Shown here piece after piece: positions 58,836 to 64,000 of a DNA stretch of 64,000 bases (position 1 is its first letter; the number at the start of each line of letters is the position of its first letter). The position numbers and the translations under genes were made by a program. The stretch comes from Craterostigma plantagineum (lineage: Eukaryota; Streptophyta; Magnoliopsida; Lamiales; Linderniaceae), in NCBI GenBank assembly GCA_027422505.1, contig JAPQWV010000050.1, forward strand, positions 3,472,001-3,536,000, written 5' to 3'. The notes beneath the pieces were generated by a model. It was not told where the DNA came from, did not search any database, and saw only the letters and a list, made by a program, of their open reading frames with translations.

Positions 58836-60178
58836 CTAATGGCGCTGTTTACTCCACCTGACTTAATCCAAAGCCCTAACTTCCAATTTTCCCAATCAGT
58901 AAAGTAAAAGTCTGCAACTCTTTGGCTTCAAAGCAAACCAGCTATAAGAGATCTCCGCAGAGTGAAGCAAAATCTCCTTCAACACAGCTGCAAAACTAGC
59001 TCTGTAATCCAATTACGGCAGCTGATGCTCAACGCAGCCGAAGCTTAAGCCAAAAACCGACTTAACCCAAAAGATTAAGACAATTCACCAGCAGTAGACG
59101 AATTGATGATTGAATCGGCTAATTTCGAGCTCTAGAATTTTCTGGAGATGAGATGGATTACAATAATCCTATGACGATAACAAGTCTGCAAACGTGACAA
59201 CAAACAAATAGAAACCGATGAAAGATAGTTACAGTTGTTTTTATTGCATCAGTAAGAAAAAGGAAAAATGAAAATGAAAAATGAATCACATGGGAGAAAG
59301 AAGAAACGTAGTGGACTGAAAAAAGTAATTAGTATACTAGATAAGACCCGACCCGGGAGAAAAGTCGGCCCTCACACGGTTTTCTTCTCTCACTAAATAT
59401 AATAGTAATAAAAAATAATTAGTATACAAAACATATATCTTCGTATTTTGCTTTAAATACACGTATATTGTTACGTACTTACACAGTTGGGTTATATTAA
59501 TATCAATGAAGCATATAAGAGTAATTTACGATAGGGAGGATACAATCTTTTTGTAACTCTTTTTATCTTCAAAACATATTTTCCTTAATAAAAAGTAGTC
59601 GAGATTATCGTTTCATGACAAGGACTTTAAGTCAATCAAGATCTATATTTATTCTTTACTTTCTTCCATTTTCGATTCCAAAGAACTAAAATTATTGGAA
59701 GTAACACTTAAGAACAAGAGAAACAGCTCGTACACTGTGAGATAAGAAGTTCTCAAATCGGATATAATCAAGGATTATGAAAGAAAAAACGAAAGAGAAC
59801 AAGAAACAAACAATAAAAAACATTGGCTTTCCATTATTATTGTAACTATAGCATTTCAACATCTATTCATTCTAAACTAAAGGTTTTCCATTTGTCCATA
59901 TCTCTTTATTTGTTTTAATTCTTTAGAGGTTATATTTTATCTTTTGATATGGGACCTTGATTGTATGCTGATGGGTTTGGTGGGGTGTGCATGTCACGTG
60001 GGCATGTTTTAGGACAACGACTAACTGACAATCTAATTTGCCAATTGAAGCTACGTAATCATTTCTCCATTATGCCCTCAGATTATTTAACCAAGAAAAA
60101 GAGGCCAAAAAAGTTACAAACGGTAACTTCGTGATTTACATCTACTAATGACTTGATTAAATATATTAATTTCGTTGT

Positions 60179-60216
<38 letters not shown>

Positions 60217-60338
60217 TTAAATAAATATTCATGAATAACTCTTTCTTTGGCCTTCATCGACGTTGCTGTTACTTCCCACTTATCGTTACTGCATGAAAAA
60301 AAAAAAACAGTCAAGCATAGGCTCAAAATTGATAGATT
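58836..60338 (-). promoter_or_regulatory. Formin promoter and leader, and kinase 3' flank
   Basis: No gene seen. The first ~350 bases after 58835 are the likely formin leader. The rest is AT-rich. A (TA)n(TG)n run lies at 60178-60218, close to the 3' end of the kinase gene. Confidence 0.45.
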
Positions 60339-63300
60339 TTAGAAATGAAAATTTGCGGGTCGAAATCGATTACCTCTCTGAAACCACGTTCGTCGAACGG
60401 CTCGACGAATATGTCGCTCGTTCTTCTCCAAAAGCTCGTCGATTTTGCGCGATTGAGTCAACAACGGCCCCGAAAATTCCACCTTCTCCCCTCCATCCTC
60501 GCCGTAGGCCTAAAATTCATCGTCCTCAAATTATAAGCCCACAATGCGTTCGATGAAATGACTAAGATAATCGCAGCTTTCGCTCGCTTCTTACCAGGTC
60601 GATTTTCTTGGCGAAAGCTTCCTCCTTACGATAAAGAGCAATGGAAAGCTCCTGAGAATGGTACTCCGAAGTATCGAACGATTCGTGGCGCTCCAATTGG
60701 CTCCATTGCCTAAGCATCGAACGTCTATGGGGGAATTGATCGTCTTTCACGTCCAATTTATCCCTCGAATTCTGTGAAGTTTCGGAAGGTTCCATGGCAA
60801 TTAGGGTTCTTGAGATAGACCTGTTTATCGATCTCGAAAGCGCATCGTTCGTCCTCGCTTTTGCCCAGGCAAAGCCGCTCGACCCTGAAACATGCAGCGG
60901 GCCCACGTAAGTTTCGTCTCCTTGGGATGCATTTTTCACGTGGGGCGCGCGGACCAAGTTTCGATCGGCTCTGTAACGGTGGGCTCTGTTTTCGTTCGCC
61001 GGCGCCTTCTGTTCTTCTTGAATCGGCTGTACTAGGTTCTGCCGTGCCATGTAAGAATAAATAAGTATATTCTACGAAAAAAAAAGCAAATTTTTTTTTT
61101 TCGAAAAACGGCGGAATCGAACTTTTACTTACCTGTTTTCTAATCGGCTTCCTCGTTTCGTGCCCACGAGATCTTACATTATGCCTTTTCCTGGAGATGG
61201 AAAAAAAGCGCGTCAGATAAGGCCCGAAAAGTAGAGTAAAGCCCGACCCGCAACGACCCGACCCGCCCGTAAACATTTATTTACCTGCTAATGCCTTCTT
61301 GGTGATGTTTTATGTCGATCTCCTTGCTCGGCGGATACTTTGGCAAGCTCGACGGCTCGCATGCGAGCGGCTTCGTCTTGAAGTACTTTAAAAAATTGTG
61401 GACGATTCGAGCGTAAAATTACGATTTGCCCCCTTTACGAGTTACGTTTATTACAAAAAAAAAAAACAAATACCTCGGAATTGAGGGCCGCAGTGCAAGT
61501 GCCCCTCTTACACGGCTCCACGGACAAAAGCGTCTCTATAATTCTAACGGTGGACTCGGGCAAGTGCTCGAACGTCTCCCACAGGGTGTTCTCATATGGG
61601 TGGTGAGGCTTGAACAGAGTGGCGTGCGGAAGCTTCGTCTTCCTCCAGTATTCCTCGGGGGGCGACCCGCAAAGCTTGAATATCTTGTGCAACTGCTCGA
61701 CCTATAGTCAAGAATTCAATTACGCCGTTGAGATCATAAAAGAAAAAGTGGGTACTGACCCACATTGATTAATCAAAGCTCTCGATCTCGGGAATCTCCT
61801 CCTATTACCAATCAGTTTTAGGAAGATCCCTTCCACTTCTATAACATGTCGAACGAAACATTCGAAGTTTTAGGTTAACGAGAGAGCGCTACCTCGGTTC
61901 TACCCTGGAGGATAGGCTTGCCAGTCAAGAGCTCGGCGAGCAAGCAGCCGACGCTCCAAAGGTCGACCGAAGCGTTGTAGTCGGTCGACCCGAGCAAGAG
62001 CTCGGGCGGTCTGTACCATAAGGTGACGACTCGACTAGTCAGAGGTTGTTGTCGTCTGTGGCTATTGGTGTAATAAGAAGAATAGGGGCAGAAATTGGCG
62101 AGCCCAAAGTCGGCGACTTTGAGGACTCCGTGGTTGTCGACTAGGAGATTTGCGCCCTTTACGTCGCGATGCATTACCCCTCGGGAATGGCAGTGCTCGA
62201 GGCCCGACAAGAGCTGTTTGACGTAGCACTTGACCTGCGTAAGAAGACGAAAATGAAAGGGCTTTCTGTACTTTATTGATCAGATTATGTGAATGACCAT
62301 TTCACCTAAATGTCTAAGCTTCCAGAGAGCGTATCATTTTCAAATTTTATTTATTACGCGTCTCCTCACGTCTGTGCTAATTTCCTTAGTACGTAGCCAT
62401 GTGTGCTATTCTGAGATGAGCGGTCGTAATGATTCATACCAAAACCTTTCTGGTCAGTACAACCTTTGAAATCATGTTCAATTACACGAGAAATCTTACT
62501 TGGGCGCCTTTTATGTAGCGTTGATCGGTTACACATCAGCATGTCATATCAGCATAGGAGGTGACAATCAAATCCACGTAAAGGTGTCAATCAATGTTAT
62601 GTCACCTCGTATACTGATATGGCATGTTCATGTGTCACCGATCAACGCCACATAAGGTGAATACCATAAGATTTTTCTCGAATTAACACTTCACTTAAAA
62701 ATTTAAGCTTGTAGGTAGTATCGTTTTTAAAATTTTAATATATTATTTCTCTAGCACGCCCCTCACGTCTAGGCTAATTTCTTTCCTAGCCTCATAACGA
62801 CGTGTAATTTTCTTAAATGGATTGTCGTGGGGATTCATACACGAGAATCTCTTTGGTCCCTGAGCTCAGAAAAGTACTGAATTATCACTTCACTTAAAAG
62901 CTAAACTTATAGGTAATCGTATCAATTTTATACTCCCTCCGTCCCGGTATCTTTTGGACATTTGAGATTGAGTTCGGTTTTTAAGAAATATAATATTTTA
63001 ATAGTATAGAGGAAGAAAAGTGTATGGTGTGACACGTCTTTTAAGAATATTTAATATTATTATATTGATTGTTTGTGATAGTTTTTTACTAAATATGGAA
63101 ATGTATAAAAGATAGTGGGACGCCCGATTTGGTAACATGTACAAAAGTTACCGGGACGGAGGTAGTATATCATATTTCAAACAGATTAGATACATTGCAA
63201 TCAAGAAAAGCTACTACAATTCACCTGAGATTGGGTGAAAGTGATCTCGGGCGAGGATATTAGTCCGGCGATGTCGTGCTCCATGTACTCGAACACGAGG

Positions 63301-64000
63301 TAAATGGTGGACGAACTTCTCGACGAAATTAGGCCGTCGAGCTTTACGACGTTAGGGTGGTCGAGCCTGCGGAGGATCGCTATCTCCCGGGCCATGAAGC
63401 GTACGCTCTCGGGCTCGTAGCTGTCGAACCGTACCTTTTTCAGGGCGACGATTCTGCCCGTGTCTAATTCCCGGGCCCGAAACACAGTGCTGTAAGTTCC
63501 CTGACCAATCTGTTGTCGTTTTTAAATGGAGACGAAAGAAAGAATTTGGTTCTTGGCATTTATTTGTTGGAAGGAGATTGAAATTTGAAATGGATTATTA
63601 TTTATTTTGAAATGTTTTGAAGAAACCTTCTCTAGCTTTTCAAAGGAGTCGGCTTTGAGTGGGACCCAGCCGTGGACGGCCTCTCCGGCCACCGCGCTCA
63701 GCCACGCCGGCCACCCAGCCGACACCGCCTCGCCCTCCGTGCACCTGCCCACGTTCCCAAACAGGCGAAAACTGGCGCTGGAACTGGCCCGACCCGACCC
63801 GCCCAGGTCCGAACCCGTTTCGTAGCTGCTCGCTCCGCCGGCGCCGCTGCTGTTAGTGCTGCCCCTCTTCTTTAGCTTCTTCAAGCTCGATTCGAGCTCG
63901 TCCGCCAGCACGCCTCCGACTCGGATCCGACCCGAGCCTACGGAGTTGAGCCCGCCGGAGTGGTCCACGGCGGCCGGCGTCACCGACTTCGACGCCACGC
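60339..64000 (-). CDS. CDK-like Ser/Thr protein kinase, 5' end outside the window
   Basis: Exons by eye: 63627-64000 (open at the edge), 63225-63509, 61893-62234, 61474-61701, 61285-61385, 61133-61190, 60595-61038, 60339-60509. The N-terminal part is Ser/Gly-rich and basic. The kinase domain has the Gly loop IGQGTYSTVF, the catalytic Lys in VALKKVRF, HRDVKGANLL, DFGLANF and VVTLWYRPPELLLG. A basic, Ser-rich C-terminal extension includes FSGPLL and RRAVRRTWF blocks typical of the plant CDK-like (CKL) group, such as IBS1 and its relatives. All visible catalytic residues are present. The stop at 60339 is the first in frame; a further exon is possible because a GT follows QRG. Confidence 0.85.
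62300..62930. repeat. Diverged direct repeats around the foldback
   Basis: A block like CACTTCACTTAAAAATTTAAGCTT followed by a GTATC block recurs near 62304, 62690 and 62897, and a CTCACGTCT-GCTAATTTC block recurs near 62363 and 62762. This suggests a ~390-bp unit repeated imperfectly around the foldback sequence. Confidence 0.45.
62487..62685. repeat. Foldback (MITE-like) repeat in a kinase intron
   Basis: The left half (CGAGAAATCTTA, GTAGCGTTGATCGGT, CATATCAGCAT, GAGGTGAC) is mirrored in the right half (GTCACCTC, ATACTGATATGGC, ACCGATCAACG, TAAGATTTTTCTCG), making a hairpin of about 200 bp. No target duplication was established. Confidence 0.65.
62933..63165. mobile_element. Stowaway-type MITE in a kinase intron
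   Basis: Ends CTCCCTCCGTCCCGG and CCGGGACGGAGG, with TA at 62931-62932 and 63166-63167. Its interior closely matches the reverse complement of the MITE at 21413-21640. Confidence 0.88.

Overview
The window is nuclear DNA of a flowering plant, probably a eudicot. It has spliced genes with GT-AG introns, plant-only families (a GT34 xylosyltransferase, a class II formin with a PTEN-like domain) and a dense load of plant transposon types: Ty3/gypsy, Ty1/copia, TRIM, Helitron, Mutator-like, hAT and Stowaway MITEs, and SINE. The species cannot be named from the sequence.

Layout. (1) 1-21.8 kb is a nest of transposons. A gag-only LTR element exists as a large inverted repeat (605-726 plus 19.23-20.44 kb against 20.48-21.80 kb). 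Its left arm was hit by an element that now remains as a ~2.7 kb solo LTR (727-19228, TSD ATAGT). That solo LTR was in turn hit by a Helitron (1225-10560), a Mutator-like element (11762-13036, 9-bp TSD) and a young copia element (13389-18534). The Helitron carries a very young gypsy element (1631-9094) that keeps gag-protease but has lost reverse transcriptase and integrase. (2) 22-26.3 kb holds two intact genes on the plus strand: a NEN1-like DEDDh exonuclease and a xyloglucan xylosyltransferase (XXT). (3) 25.3-38.8 kb and 42.9-56.65 kb are two tandem copies of one segment: 3' part of XXT, a small membrane-protein gene ('gene X') and a formin. (4) 60.3-64 kb is the 3' part of a CDK-like kinase gene that runs off the right edge.

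The duplicated segment shows complementary damage. Copy A keeps XXT, but its gene X is broken by a TRIM that contains a complete, circularly permuted copia monomer. Copy B keeps gene X (199 aa) and the full 17-exon formin (1349 aa), but its XXT is 5'-truncated and split by another copia element. The copy A formin lost its PTEN-like N-terminus and starts from a different 5' sequence, yet all 14 remaining exons stay in frame (614 aa). The order NEN1, XXT, small membrane protein, formin matches, from memory, the Arabidopsis order At5g07710-At5g07740.

The host genes do not form an operon. They act in sieve-element enucleation (NEN family), xyloglucan side-chain synthesis (XXT), actin nucleation (formin) and CDK-like signalling. 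Coordinates of exons and transposon ends were read by eye and may be off by a base in places.
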